Below the pieces are notes generated by a model. It ran no database searches. It had not been told where the DNA came from and saw only the letters and a program-made list of their open reading frames with translations. This document shows, one piece after another, positions 16,570-25,187 of a stretch of DNA of 64,000 nucleotides (its first letter is position 1; every line of letters begins with the position of its first letter). This stretch comes from Selenomonas sp. oral taxon 920 (GTDB taxonomy: Bacteria; Bacillota; Negativicutes; Selenomonadales; Selenomonadaceae). Both the position numbers and the translations under genes were made by a program. The stretch lies in assembly GCF_001717585.1 (NCBI RefSeq), contig NZ_CP017042.1, positions 278,501 through 342,500 on the forward strand, given 5' to 3'.

Positions 16570-17178
16570 ATGACGGATGAACATGAAATCGAGCTTCGCC
16601 CGTTTCCTCCTTTTTTGCCGCCCAATGCGACCGTACTCATGATGGGCTCGTTTCCGCCCGCTGCCGAAAAACGGGCAATGGAGTTCCACTATCCGAACTT
16701 CCAGAACGATATGTGGCGCGTCTACGGGCTGGTGTTCTTCGGTGATGCGATGCATTTTCAGCGCGTAGGGGAAAAGGCGTTTGATGCGAAGAAGATCAAG
16801 GCGTTCCTCGCCGAGCGCGGCATTGGCTCGTGCCCCGGTGTGCGCCGTGCCATTCGTACGCATGGAAATGCATCCGATGCCTATCTGAAGGTTGTGGAGA
16901 CGGTTGAGCTGCCCGAGATTTTGGAGAAGATCCCGCAGTGCCGCCGCATCTGCACAACGGGCGGCAAGGCAACGGAGATCCTGCTCGCACTGCTTGAGAC
17001 GGAGGTCAAGGCAAAGGCCTTCAAGACGGGCACGACGATAACTGCGCGCTGCGGTGACCGTGACCTCCTCGTCACGCGCCTGCCGTCCACCTCGCGCGCC
17101 TACCCAATGAAACTCGAAAAGAAGGCCGAGGCATATCGGAAATTTTTCGTTGAGGCGGGCTTTACGGTGGCGAAGTAA
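16570..17178 (+). CDS. Uracil-DNA glycosylase superfamily protein
   Basis: A 202-residue protein that looks like the UDG fold. The early strand-loop VLMMGSFPPAAEKRAMEFHYPNFQNDMWRV-type region (about residues 22-50) matches the GxxPG-like water-activating loop and the family Tyr-x-Asn-x-x-x-x-(F/M)W element. A later TTGGKATEILL and the leucine-loop-like TRLPSTSRAYPM correspond to the central strand and minor-groove wedge. Closest in style to bacterial UDG-like and hypoxanthine-DNA glycosylase proteins, so base excision repair is the likely role; which damaged base it removes is not clear. It starts 8 bp after the exporter gene. Confidence 0.72.
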   Translation: MTDEHEIELRPFPPFLPPNATVLMMGSFPPAAEKRAMEFHYPNFQNDMWRVYGLVFFGDAMHFQRVGEKAFDAKKIKAFLAERGIGSCPGVRRAIRTHGNASDAYLKVVETVELPEILEKIPQCRRICTTGGKATEILLALLETEVKAKAFKTGTTITARCGDRDLLVTRLPSTSRAYPMKLEKKAEAYRKFFVEAGFTVAK

Positions 17179-17191
17179 AATAGGAAATAAA

Positions 17192-17226
17192 AACGGCACA
17201 CCGTGAGTAAATCACAGAGTGCCGTT
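17192..17226. terminator. Bidirectional terminator
   Basis: Outer stem AACGGCAC with its complement and inner GTGA/TCAC stem, with A and T runs on either side, between the convergent UDG-like gene and purA. Confidence 0.85.
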
Positions 17227-17244
17227 ATTTTTACAAAGAAATGG

Positions 17245-18531
17245 TTAGAACAGATCCTTGGCAAGGACGATGGTCTGTTCGCGCGAGGGACCGACGGAGA
17301 CGATGCCGAGGGCGATGCCCGTGATCTCTGCCATGCGCTCGAGGTACTTGCGTGCGTTCTCTGGCAGCGCGTCGTAGCTGCGGATGCCGGAGATATCCGT
17401 CTTCCAGCCCGGGAAGGTCTCGTAGACCGGCTCCACCTCGGCGAGGACGTTGAGGCTTGCGGGAACCCCCTTCAGCAGCTCACCCTTGTACTTGTAGCCC
17501 GTGCAGATCTTGATCTCGTCGAAGCCGTCGAGGATATCGAGGCGCGTGACCGCCATGTAGTCGATGCCGGAGAGGAGACCCGCATGGCGGACGACGACGG
17601 CGTCGAGCCAGCCCGTACGGCGCGGACGCCCCGTGACAGTGCCGAACTCATGCCCTGCCTCGCGCAGCTTCTCACCAATTGCGTTTAGCTGCTCGGTGGG
17701 GAAGGGACCCTCACCGACGCGCGTGCAGTATGCCTTCACGATGCCGACGACCTTGTCGATTTTCTTCGGTGCAACGCCTGCGCCGACGGTGACGCCGCCA
17801 GAGACGGGGTGCGAGGCGGTGACGTAGGGGTAGGTGCCGTAGTCGATGTCGAGCATGGTCGCCTGTGCGCCCTCAAAGAGGATCTTGCGTCCTGCCGCGA
17901 TCTCCTCGTTGATGAGGGGGATTGTGTCCGTGACAAGCGGACGCAGGCGCTCGGCGTAGCCCTCGTACTCCGTGAGTACCTCTTCGTAGTCGAGCGGTTC
18001 GTGGGCGTAGACGGCGGCGAGCTCCCCGTTCTTATTGTCGAGGTTCTTTTTGAGCTTCTTCGCGAACTCGTCCTTCTCCATGAGGTCGCAGACGCGGATG
18101 CCGATGCGGTCATCGCGATCCATATAGCAGGGACCGATACCGCGTCCCGTTGTGCCGATCTTGTCCGCGCCGCGCTGTGCATCGCCGATGCCGTCCATCA
18201 GGCGGTGATAGGGCATGACGACATGGGCGCGGTCGGAGATGCGGATGCTTGAGGTATCAATGCCGCGTGCCGCCATGGCGTCCATTTCCTGTAAGCATAC
18301 CTCGGGATCAAAGGCGACGCCGTTTGCGATGATGTTGTGCGTGCCCTTATAGAGGATGCCCGACGGCAGGAGGCGCAGCTTGTACTCCTCTCCGTCCGCG
18401 ACGACGGTGTGACCCGCGTTGCAGCCGCCCTGGAAGCGGACAACGGTGTCTGCCTTGCTTGCGAGGTAGTCGACGATCTTCCCTTTGCCCTCGTCGCCCC
18501 ACTGTGTGCCCGTGATAACGATGGTTGACAT
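17245..18531 (-). CDS. purA: Adenylosuccinate synthetase
   Basis: A 428-residue GTP-dependent ligase that joins IMP and aspartate to adenylosuccinate, first committed step to AMP. The P-loop-like GTQWGDEGKGKIVDYL, GGCNAGHTVV, the conserved GTTGRGIGPCY and the late GRPRRTGWLD are diagnostic. Its length is typical. AAGGGGGA stands before the ATG at 18531. It follows purB by 26 bp and is presumably transcribed with it from the purB promoter. Confidence 0.97.
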   Translation of the reverse strand: MSTIVITGTQWGDEGKGKIVDYLASKADTVVRFQGGCNAGHTVVADGEEYKLRLLPSGILYKGTHNIIANGVAFDPEVCLQEMDAMAARGIDTSSIRISDRAHVVMPYHRLMDGIGDAQRGADKIGTTGRGIGPCYMDRDDRIGIRVCDLMEKDEFAKKLKKNLDNKNGELAAVYAHEPLDYEEVLTEYEGYAERLRPLVTDTIPLINEEIAAGRKILFEGAQATMLDIDYGTYPYVTASHPVSGGVTVGAGVAPKKIDKVVGIVKAYCTRVGEGPFPTEQLNAIGEKLREAGHEFGTVTGRPRRTGWLDAVVVRHAGLLSGIDYMAVTRLDILDGFDEIKICTGYKYKGELLKGVPASLNVLAEVEPVYETFPGWKTDISGIRSYDALPENARKYLERMAEITGIALGIVSVGPSREQTIVLAKDLF

Positions 18532-18557
18532 AGATGAGTCCCCCTTAATTCTTTCCC

Positions 18558-19850
18558 TTAGAGATCAAAGCGCGCAAAGATGGAATCCACATGGCGCAGG
18601 AAATAAGTATAGTCAAAGCACGCGTCAATCTCTTCCTTTGTAAGATGTGCGGAGATATCTGCGTCCTTTTCGACGTTGGTACGGAAATCCTCCTTCTCGA
18701 GCCAGCGCTTCATGGCGTTGCGCTGTACCCAGACGTACGCGGTCTGGCGCAGGATACCTTTGTTCACAAGTGCCGTGAGGATGCGCTGGCTGTAGATGAG
18801 TCCGCCCGTGCGGTTCATGTTGTGCAACATGGCGTCGGGGTAGACGAGAAGTTTGTCGACGATGCCCGTCAGCTTGTGCAGGCAGTAGTCCACGTTGATC
18901 GTCGCGTCGGGCAGGATGACGCGCTCGACGGAGGAGTGCGAGATGTCGCGCTCGTGCCAGAGGGTCATGTCCTCGAGTGCCGCGACGGCGTTGCCGCGTA
19001 CGAGACGCGCCATGCCCGAGACGCGTTCGCAGTTGATCGGGTTGCGCTTGTGCGGCATCGCGGACGAGCCCTTTTGCCCCGCCTTGAAGAATTCCTCTGC
19101 CTCGCGAATGTCCGTGCGCTGCAGGTTGCGGATCTCGGTAGCGATCTTCTCCATTGTACCCGCGATGATGGCGAGCGTTGTGACGAACTCGGCGTGACGG
19201 TCGCGCTGAATGACCTGCGTGGCGAGACGCACGGGGGTAATGCCGAGCTTCTTGCACGTCAGCTCCTCGATGCGCGGGTCGATGTTGGAGTAGGTGCCGA
19301 CAGCACCCGAGAGCTTGCCGACAGAGACGATCTCCTTCGCACGCATCAGGCGCTCGATGTCGCGCTCGATCTCGGCACTCCAGAGGAGAAGCTTCAGGCC
19401 GAATGTCATCGGCTCCGCGTGGATGCCGTGGGTGCGTCCGATGCACGGCGTGTGGCGGAACTCCTCTGCACGGCGGCGCAGCACTTCACGGAATGCGCGC
19501 AGATCATCGAGGATGATCGCGGCGGCATCGCGCATCATGACGCAGTATGCCGTGTCCTTTACATCGCTCGACGTGAGGCCTTTGTGGATGTACTTCGAGT
19601 CCTCGCCGACATTCTCCTCGAGATTCGTGAGGAAGGCAATGATGTCGTGGTCGGTGGTCTTTTCGATCTCGTTGATGCGCGCGACATCGAACTTCGCGTT
19701 TGCCTTGATGTTCTGCACGGCAGCGGCTGGGATTTCGCCCAGTTCCGCCATTGCCTCGCACGCGGCAATCTCCACATTCAGAATGGTCTGCCACTCGTTC
19801 TGGATCGACCAGAGATGTCCCATCTCCGGACGGGTATAGCGCTCTATCAT
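18558..19850 (-). CDS. purB: Adenylosuccinate lyase
   Basis: A 430-residue lyase of the fumarase/aspartase superfamily that acts twice in purine synthesis, splitting fumarate from SAICAR and from adenylosuccinate. The segments TDHDIIAFL, GLTSSDVKDTA, GRTHGIHAEPMTFG and the signature GSSAMPHKRNP are present. The start at 19850 has a strong AGGAGGAAA site; the upstream frame to 19880 is not needed. Pairing purB with purA gives the two final steps to AMP. No purine riboswitch is visible; a TTGACA/TATGAT promoter lies about 45 bp upstream. Confidence 0.97.
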   Translation of the reverse strand: MIERYTRPEMGHLWSIQNEWQTILNVEIAACEAMAELGEIPAAAVQNIKANAKFDVARINEIEKTTDHDIIAFLTNLEENVGEDSKYIHKGLTSSDVKDTAYCVMMRDAAAIILDDLRAFREVLRRRAEEFRHTPCIGRTHGIHAEPMTFGLKLLLWSAEIERDIERLMRAKEIVSVGKLSGAVGTYSNIDPRIEELTCKKLGITPVRLATQVIQRDRHAEFVTTLAIIAGTMEKIATEIRNLQRTDIREAEEFFKAGQKGSSAMPHKRNPINCERVSGMARLVRGNAVAALEDMTLWHERDISHSSVERVILPDATINVDYCLHKLTGIVDKLLVYPDAMLHNMNRTGGLIYSQRILTALVNKGILRQTAYVWVQRNAMKRWLEKEDFRTNVEKDADISAHLTKEEIDACFDYTYFLRHVDSIFARFDL

Positions 19851-19894
19851 CTGTTTCCTCCTGCTCATGTAAATGAACATAACGCAACACCTCT

Positions 19895-19923
19895 ATCATA
19901 TATCGCGCGGCGTGGAATGTCAA
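19895..19923 (-). promoter_or_regulatory. purBA promoter
   Basis: Consensus -35 TTGACA (19923-19918), 17-bp spacer and -10 TATGAT (19900-19895) on the minus strand. Confidence 0.8.
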
Positions 19924-20003
19924 TCATGGGCTTTGGACTGCGGTGCAGCGGAAAGATTCCAGGGGCTATCATGTTCATTTCAGAATTTTTGCGTTATAAT
20001 AGA

Positions 20004-20034
20004 AGAGAAACAGTGATAAATTGAGCGATTCCGA
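20004..20034. repeat. Palindromic interspersed repeat, copy B
   Basis: Divergent short form containing CAGTGATAAATTGAGCGATTCC. It sits in the 5' leader of the phosphatase gene, between a TATAAT (19995-20000) and the ribosome binding site. Confidence 0.6.
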
Positions 20035-20051
20035 AAGGAGGGGCGGCTGCG

Positions 20052-20795
20052 ATGACCTTTCGGCGGATTCTCGCTGTGGGCGATATTCACGGGAATGCAG
20101 ACCAGCTGCGCGCCCTCTGGAAGAAGATTGCCTTCGATGAGCGTACGGATCTGCTCGTCTTTCTCGGCGACTATATTGATCGCGGCGCGGCACCCGTGGA
20201 TGTACTGCGCTTCGTACGTGCACAGGTGGAGCGCTATGAGAACGTGCATGCGCTCTACGGCAACCACGAGGCGATGATGCTCGGCTACCTGCGGGAATAT
20301 GGACTGGGGCGGACGCTCCGCGGACACTTTGATATCTGGCTGATGAACGGCGGCAAGGTGACGAAGAAACAGTTCGCTGCACTCCCTGCGGAGGAGTCAG
20401 AGGAGCTCCTTGCATTCGTCAAGGCGCGCCCGCTTTACTTCCGTATGACGCACGGAGCGCAGAGCATTCTCTTCGTCCATGCGGGCGTGAACCCACGTCG
20501 TGCGAAACAAACTTCGCAGGATTTGCTGTGGATTCGTGAGGATTTCTTCGATAACTACAGTGGAACGGAGCTCATTATCGTGGGGCATACACCGACCCAG
20601 TCGATCGGCGGACGCGATATGAGCCGCAATGTTCCGCTTTTCCTGCCGAATAATATCATCGCTTGCGACACGGGATCCTTTCTTCCCGGCGGACGGATCA
20701 GCTGCGTGGATGCGGCACACTATCTCGCGCTGCGCGGCGCGGGCAGGAAACTGACGGAAACGGAACTTGCCTCCTGCTATATACAGTCTGCATGA
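20052..20795 (+). CDS. Serine/threonine protein phosphatase-like metallophosphoesterase (PPP family)
   Basis: A 247-residue PPP-family phosphatase with the three signature motifs GDIHG, GDYIDRG and GNHE, and the later metal ligands in FVHAGVNP and VGHTPT. Bacterial relatives (PrpA/PrpB, ApaH-like) dephosphorylate proteins or hydrolyse dinucleoside polyphosphates; the sequence does not decide which. GGAGG precedes the ATG. It is followed at 78 bp by another metallophosphoesterase, this one exported, so the two may share a transcript although they act in different compartments. Confidence 0.9.
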   Translation: MTFRRILAVGDIHGNADQLRALWKKIAFDERTDLLVFLGDYIDRGAAPVDVLRFVRAQVERYENVHALYGNHEAMMLGYLREYGLGRTLRGHFDIWLMNGGKVTKKQFAALPAEESEELLAFVKARPLYFRMTHGAQSILFVHAGVNPRRAKQTSQDLLWIREDFFDNYSGTELIIVGHTPTQSIGGRDMSRNVPLFLPNNIIACDTGSFLPGGRISCVDAAHYLALRGAGRKLTETELASCYIQSA

Positions 20796-20873
20796 GGTAT
20801 CGGCAGAAAATTGGACAGAGAACATACACTAAGGGGTATGATATGACAGCATAGAACGAGGGAATAGAAACGA

Positions 20874-22184
20874 ATGAACAATCAACAGAAGATGAATCGC
20901 CGCCGCTTTATCAAGATGGCCGCGGCGGCAGGCGCCCTCGCTGCGGGCGGTGCGGCGCTCTGGAAGCTCGGTGCCGTGCGCCTGTTTCGCGACACGGCGC
21001 TGCAGCAGTTCCCGGGCGTACTCTATGTCGATCGGCTGCGGCAAGTCGTCGCGGCGGACAGCGGACATGCCCGCGTCCTCATGTGGGAGCGGCCGTCGCC
21101 GACCGAGAAGCAGATCGTCGAGGTGCGTTTGCAGGGGGCAGGGGGGCTGCGCCGCTATGCAGCGGCAGACGACAGCTTCACCGATGATGGCACGGAGGTC
21201 TATCAGTACACGGCAGAACTGGATCAGCTGACGATGGGCAATGCGTATCAATACCGCATCACGGCGGGGGAGGCGGCGACGGACTGGCAGACGCTCTATG
21301 TGCCGACGGCGAATGAGCCGTACAAGATGCTGATCTTCCCTGATTCGCAGTCGAGCGACTATGCGGACTGGAAGCAGCTCGCGCATCTCGCATGGGCGCG
21401 CAATACCGATGCGCAGCTCTTTGCCTGCATGGGTGACCTCGTGGACAACGGCGAGGATCGCCTGCAGTGGACCGAGTTCTTTGGCGGGGTGAAGGAGATG
21501 CAGCGCGCGATCCCAATGGCGCCTGTCATGGGGAATCATGAGACGTACAACCGCGACTGGAAGGTGCGTCTGCCCGAGGCATATCTGCACTATTTCAAGA
21601 CCCCGCGCAATGGGAGCAGAGAATTCGAGCGCTATTACTACTCCTTTGACTACGGCGAGGTGCACTACGTCGTGCTCTGCACACAGACGAAGGAGATCGG
21701 CAACTTCAAGAGCGGACTGCTGGAGGAGCAGCTCGCGTGGATACGCCGTGATTTGAAGGCGCACCGGAAACGGTGGAATGTTGTCCTCATGCACAAGGAT
21801 GTACTGCAGTACCGCATCAACGGGCGCCCCGAGCGCGCGGAGGGCATTGACGAGGAGAACGGGCGCGTGTGGATGCCTGTCTTTGACGAGCTTGCGATCG
21901 ATATTGTCTTTACGGCGCATCTGCACACCTATCGAAATCGCGGGCACATTTACGGATTCGAGAAGACTCCGGACAAGAAGGGACCACTCTATATTCTCAC
22001 GGGGGTCGCAGGCAACGTCCGCTATCCGAACCTCTGGATCGATCACTCCTTCGACGAGGTGACGCTGCCGCAGCCCGAGACGGACAACTATCTCACGATG
22101 GAGGTCACGCGGGACTCGATCGAGATCGCATGCTTCCTGATGGACGGCACGGAGATGGATCGCGTGCGCGTGACGAAGAAGTAG
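20874..22184 (+). CDS. Tat-exported metallophosphoesterase (purple acid phosphatase-like)
   Basis: A 436-residue secreted phosphatase. The N-terminus carries a twin-arginine signal (NRRRFIKMAAAAGALAAGG), which implies export of a folded, metal-loaded enzyme. Residues of about 40-140 look like the fibronectin-like domain that precedes purple acid phosphatase catalytic domains. The calcineurin-like domain has FPDSQS, GDLVDNG, GNHETYN and HLHTYRNRG, giving the dinuclear metal ligands. A periplasmic or outer-surface phosphatase is expected; substrate unknown. The start at 20874 has GAGGGA upstream; ATG at 20892 would still keep the Tat motif. Confidence 0.9.
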   Translation: MNNQQKMNRRRFIKMAAAAGALAAGGAALWKLGAVRLFRDTALQQFPGVLYVDRLRQVVAADSGHARVLMWERPSPTEKQIVEVRLQGAGGLRRYAAADDSFTDDGTEVYQYTAELDQLTMGNAYQYRITAGEAATDWQTLYVPTANEPYKMLIFPDSQSSDYADWKQLAHLAWARNTDAQLFACMGDLVDNGEDRLQWTEFFGGVKEMQRAIPMAPVMGNHETYNRDWKVRLPEAYLHYFKTPRNGSREFERYYYSFDYGEVHYVVLCTQTKEIGNFKSGLLEEQLAWIRRDLKAHRKRWNVVLMHKDVLQYRINGRPERAEGIDEENGRVWMPVFDELAIDIVFTAHLHTYRNRGHIYGFEKTPDKKGPLYILTGVAGNVRYPNLWIDHSFDEVTLPQPETDNYLTMEVTRDSIEIACFLMDGTEMDRVRVTKK

Positions 22185-22222
22185 GGGGGCGCACACTTCG
22201 CCTTGAAAATGAATTGTTGTGG

Positions 22223-22324
22223 TAGAATAAGCACAGAAAAAGAGCTGATGTGTAAATGGTCAGCTCACACATTTGGAAAAGTTTTCCGCCTATCGTTCGC
22301 AGTTACGGGGCGGATTCTTTTTTG
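22223..22324 (+). ncRNA. Candidate small RNA or leader ending in a terminator
   Basis: An extended -10 (TGGTAGAAT, TAGAAT at 22223-22228) is followed by a hairpin GAGCTGA/TCAGCTC (22242-22266), the palindrome GGAAAAGTTTTCC, and a terminator TCCGCC/GGCGGA (22285-22314) with a T run. The whole unit would give a transcript of about 90 nt. It may equally be only the terminator of the phosphatase gene plus a leader. Confidence 0.3.
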
Positions 22325-22333
22325 CAAAAATAT

Positions 22334-22388
22334 TTGTAAACCGAAATAAAATAAATTGGTTGACAGTAAAACACGAAACGTGTATGAT
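22334..22388 (+). promoter_or_regulatory. BirA operator and promoter of the bioY-bioD-bioA operon
   Basis: TTGTAAACC (22334-22342), 15-bp spacer and GGTTGACAG (22358-22366) match the biotin repressor box TTGTAAACC-N15-GGTTTACAA. The right half-site overlaps the -35 TTGACA (22360-22365); a 17-bp spacer leads to -10 TATGAT (22383-22388). Confidence 0.85.
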
Positions 22389-22437
22389 AAAGCAAGTTTA
22401 TTTCACCGATAAATATGCTTGGAGGTATCTGAACATT

Positions 22438-22974
22438 ATGAAGTTACGAGAAATAATCCTTTGCGGACTATTTATTGCGCTCGTTGCCGTCGGTGCATTT
22501 GTCCGCATTCCCGTCGGGACAGATGTGTATACGCTCCAGTTCCTCTTTACGCTGCTCGCGGGGTTGATGCTCGGTGCGCGGCTTGGTGCACTCGCGGTTG
22601 GGACGTATGTGCTTATGGGACTGGTCGGGATCCCGGTCTTTGCCTCGGGCGGCGGTCCTTCCTATGTGCTTCAGCCGACGTTCGGCTATCTCGTGGGCTT
22701 CATTGTACAGGGCTGGGTGACGGGTGCATTTGTCCGCACGGGTGTGCCGACGTTTCGCCGCGCACTGACGGCATGCCTTCTGGGCATGGTGGTGGTCTAT
22801 GTGTTCGGCATCTCGTATTTCTACTTTGCATCGAACTATATTATCGACGCGCCGATCGGCTTCTGGGTGGCGATCTGGTACTGCGGCGTGCTGCAGGTTC
22901 TGCCGGACTTTCTGCTCTGCGTGGCGGCGGCATACATCGGTATGCGGACACAGCGGGCAGGTCTGTGGCTGTAA
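22438..22974 (+). CDS. bioY: Biotin transporter substrate-binding component BioY
   Basis: A 178-residue membrane S-component of an ECF-type biotin transporter. It has six hydrophobic segments and the BioY features VPVGTDVYTLQ-like loop (RIPVGTDVYTLQFLF), ARLGALAVGTYVLMGLVGIPVFA and GGGPSYVLQPTFGYLVGF. The ATG at 22438 follows GGAGGT; an in-frame extension upstream runs through the promoter and is rejected. Placement behind a BirA box and before bioD/bioA means biotin uptake and synthesis are repressed together when biotin is plentiful. Energising ECF components (A, A', T) are not in the window. Confidence 0.95.
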   Translation: MKLREIILCGLFIALVAVGAFVRIPVGTDVYTLQFLFTLLAGLMLGARLGALAVGTYVLMGLVGIPVFASGGGPSYVLQPTFGYLVGFIVQGWVTGAFVRTGVPTFRRALTACLLGMVVVYVFGISYFYFASNYIIDAPIGFWVAIWYCGVLQVLPDFLLCVAAAYIGMRTQRAGLWL

Positions 22975-23052
22975 TGGGGCGGGTTCTCTCGGCGGCACAA
23001 CAGCATAGTGCAAAAGACGAGTAGTTCAGCAGAAAGGAAGTATATTTACACG

Positions 23053-23733
23053 ATGGGCAAGGCATTATTCATCACGGGTACGGGCACAGACATCGGTAAG
23101 ACGTACGTGACGGGGCTGATCGTAAAGAAGCTGCGTGATGCGGGGCTGGGTGCGGGCTACTACAAGGCGGCACTCTCAGGTGCGGAGACCCTCGCGGACG
23201 GTACGCTGCTGCCCGGTGACGCACTCCATGTTGCACGTGTCGCAGGACTTGCGGCAGCGGATACAACGGTCTCCTATATTTACCGTGATGCGGTATCGCC
23301 CCATCTCGCGGCACAGATTGAGGGGCGTCCGATGGACTTTGACAAGGTGGAGCAGGACTACCGCACGGCGAAGGAACGGACGGAGTATCTGACGGTGGAG
23401 GGGAGCGGCGGCATTATCTGCCCCCTGCGCTGGGACAATGAGGAGCACGTCATTCTGGACGATCTCGTCGTGCGTCTCGGGCTCTCTGCGCTCGTTGTTG
23501 CGGATGCGGGGCTCGGCACGATCAACGCCGCCGTTCTCACGGCAGAGCATCTGAAGATGCGCGGCATTCCTCTGAAGGGCTTTATCTTCAACAACTGGAC
23601 GGGCGGCACGATGCAGGAGGACAACGTAACGATGGTTGAGGCACTGACGGGAGCGCGCGTGCTTGCCTGTGTAGAGCACGACGCTGCGGAGCTGCCGATG
23701 GCGGCGGATGCACTCGCCGCACTGTATCAGTAA
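23053..23733 (+). CDS. bioD: Dethiobiotin synthetase
   Basis: A 226-residue P-loop enzyme that carboxylates and closes 7,8-diaminopelargonic acid to dethiobiotin using ATP and CO2. The N-terminal FITGTGTDIGKTYVTGLI is the BioD Walker A, YKAALSG is the substrate loop, and VEGSGGIICPL is the Mg/phosphate-binding stretch. Length fits. Start at 23053 follows AAGGAAG. It sits between bioY and bioA, 11 bp before the latter. Confidence 0.95.
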   Translation: MGKALFITGTGTDIGKTYVTGLIVKKLRDAGLGAGYYKAALSGAETLADGTLLPGDALHVARVAGLAAADTTVSYIYRDAVSPHLAAQIEGRPMDFDKVEQDYRTAKERTEYLTVEGSGGIICPLRWDNEEHVILDDLVVRLGLSALVVADAGLGTINAAVLTAEHLKMRGIPLKGFIFNNWTGGTMQEDNVTMVEALTGARVLACVEHDAAELPMAADALAALYQ

Positions 23734-23744
23734 AGGAGAGAGCT

Positions 23745-25088
23745 ATGCCGACGATTGAGGAGCGCGACCTGCGCCATATCTGGCATCCGTGCGCACAGAT
23801 GAAGGACTATGAGGACTTGCCGCCGATGGTGATCGACCATGCAAAGGGGGCGTGGCTCTACGATGTACACGGGCATTCCTATCTCGATATCGTGAGTTCG
23901 TGGTGGGCGAACCTCCTCGGGCATGCGAACGAAAAGATCAATGCGAGGATCAAGGCACAGCTCGACCGCCTCGAGCACGTCATCTTCGCGAATTTCTCCC
24001 ATCGCCCTGCGATTGAACTCGCGGAGCGGCTCGCATCGCTCGTGCCTGCGGGGCTTACAAAGTTCCACTTCAACGACAACGGCTCCTCGGCGGTCGAGGC
24101 AGCGCTCAAGATGGCGTTCCAATACTGCCAGCAGACGGGGCGCACGGAAAAGACGCGCTTTATGTGTCTCTCGGAGGGCTATCACGGCGAGACCATCGGC
24201 GCACTCTCGGTCGGGAGCATGGATCTCTTCGCCGAGATGTATAAGCCGATGATGATGGACAACATCCATATTGAGGCACCTGACTGCTATCGCTGCCCGT
24301 ATGGGAAGCAGCGCGGGAGCTGTGACTGCGCGTGCATCGAGCACGCGGAGCATGCATTCGCGGAGCATGGCAAGGAGACGGCGGCGATGATCGTCGAGCC
24401 GCTCTTGCAGGGGAGCGCGGGGATGCGCATCTATCCCGAGGAGTATCTCAGAAAGCTGCGCGCCCTCTGCGACGCGCATGACGTACTCCTCATCGCGGAC
24501 GAGATTGCGACGGGCTTCGGGCGCACGGGACGGCTCTTTGCGTGCGAGCGTGCGGGCATTACGCCCGACCTCATGTGTCTCTCGAAAGGCCTGACAGGCG
24601 GCTATCTGCCGATGTCGATCACCGTTGTGAAAGAAAAAATCTATGAGGCATTCTACGCCGATTGGAGCGAGGGCAAGGCGTTCATGCACTCTCACACCTA
24701 CGCGGGCAATCCGCTCGGCTGTGCGGCGGCACTTGCCGTTCTCGACATCCTCGACGAGGAGAATGTATTGGAGCAGGCGGAGAATACCGCCGCGTGGCTG
24801 ACGGCCCAGATGACGGAGCGTTTCGGTGCACATCCGAATGTCGGCGAGATTCGCCGCATCGGACTGATTCACGCGGTTGAGCTTGTGGAGAACCGCGCGG
24901 AGAAGCGTTCCTTTGACAGCAAGAAACGCCTTGGTTATGCGATCTATCGTCGCGCACTCACGCACGGGCTGCTCCTGCGTCCGCTCGGCGACGTACTCTA
25001 CTTCAACCCGCCGCTGAACATCGGAAAGACTGACCTCGAGATTGCGATGGAGCGCATGAAACGCGCGATGGACGAAGTTTTGGGATAA
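23745..25088 (+). CDS. bioA: Adenosylmethionine-8-amino-7-oxononanoate aminotransferase
   Basis: A 447-residue class III PLP aminotransferase that converts KAPA to DAPA with S-adenosylmethionine as amino donor. Present are IWHPCAQMKDYED near the N-terminus (substrate Trp/Tyr region), HFNDNGSSAVEAALKMA, the LIADEIATGFGRTG stretch with the PLP-binding Asp, and the Schiff-base Lys in LSKGLTGGYLPM. AAAGGAGAG precedes the ATG. It completes a bioY-bioD-bioA operon; bioF, bioB and the pimeloyl steps lie elsewhere. Confidence 0.96.
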   Translation: MPTIEERDLRHIWHPCAQMKDYEDLPPMVIDHAKGAWLYDVHGHSYLDIVSSWWANLLGHANEKINARIKAQLDRLEHVIFANFSHRPAIELAERLASLVPAGLTKFHFNDNGSSAVEAALKMAFQYCQQTGRTEKTRFMCLSEGYHGETIGALSVGSMDLFAEMYKPMMMDNIHIEAPDCYRCPYGKQRGSCDCACIEHAEHAFAEHGKETAAMIVEPLLQGSAGMRIYPEEYLRKLRALCDAHDVLLIADEIATGFGRTGRLFACERAGITPDLMCLSKGLTGGYLPMSITVVKEKIYEAFYADWSEGKAFMHSHTYAGNPLGCAAALAVLDILDEENVLEQAENTAAWLTAQMTERFGAHPNVGEIRRIGLIHAVELVENRAEKRSFDSKKRLGYAIYRRALTHGLLLRPLGDVLYFNPPLNIGKTDLEIAMERMKRAMDEVLG

Positions 25089-25100
25089 ATATGGCAAACG

Positions 25101-25130
25101 AAAAGACGCACCCGTATGAGTGCGTCTTTT
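25101..25130 (+). terminator. Terminator of the biotin operon
   Basis: An 11-bp perfect stem AAAAGACGCAC with its complement and a T run, 12 bp after the bioA stop. Confidence 0.9.
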
Positions 25131-25153
25131 CTTGTATTGAAATTCTCCTTGCC

Positions 25154-25187
25154 TTAGGGAGGCACCGATAAATTCAGTGATTCCTTA
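25154..25187. repeat. Palindromic interspersed repeat, copy C
   Basis: Short form GGAGGCACCGATAAATTCA plus GTGATTCCTTA. The right edge includes the TAA stop codon of the autotransporter gene on the minus strand. Confidence 0.7.

Noticed and set aside
18591..20024. Plus-strand open frame of 477 codons
   Set aside because: It is antisense to purB, which has full family motifs and its own promoter and ribosome binding site.
19924..20051. Purine riboswitch near purB
   Set aside because: No three-way junction core is visible, and the region between purB and the phosphatase holds promoters and a palindromic repeat.
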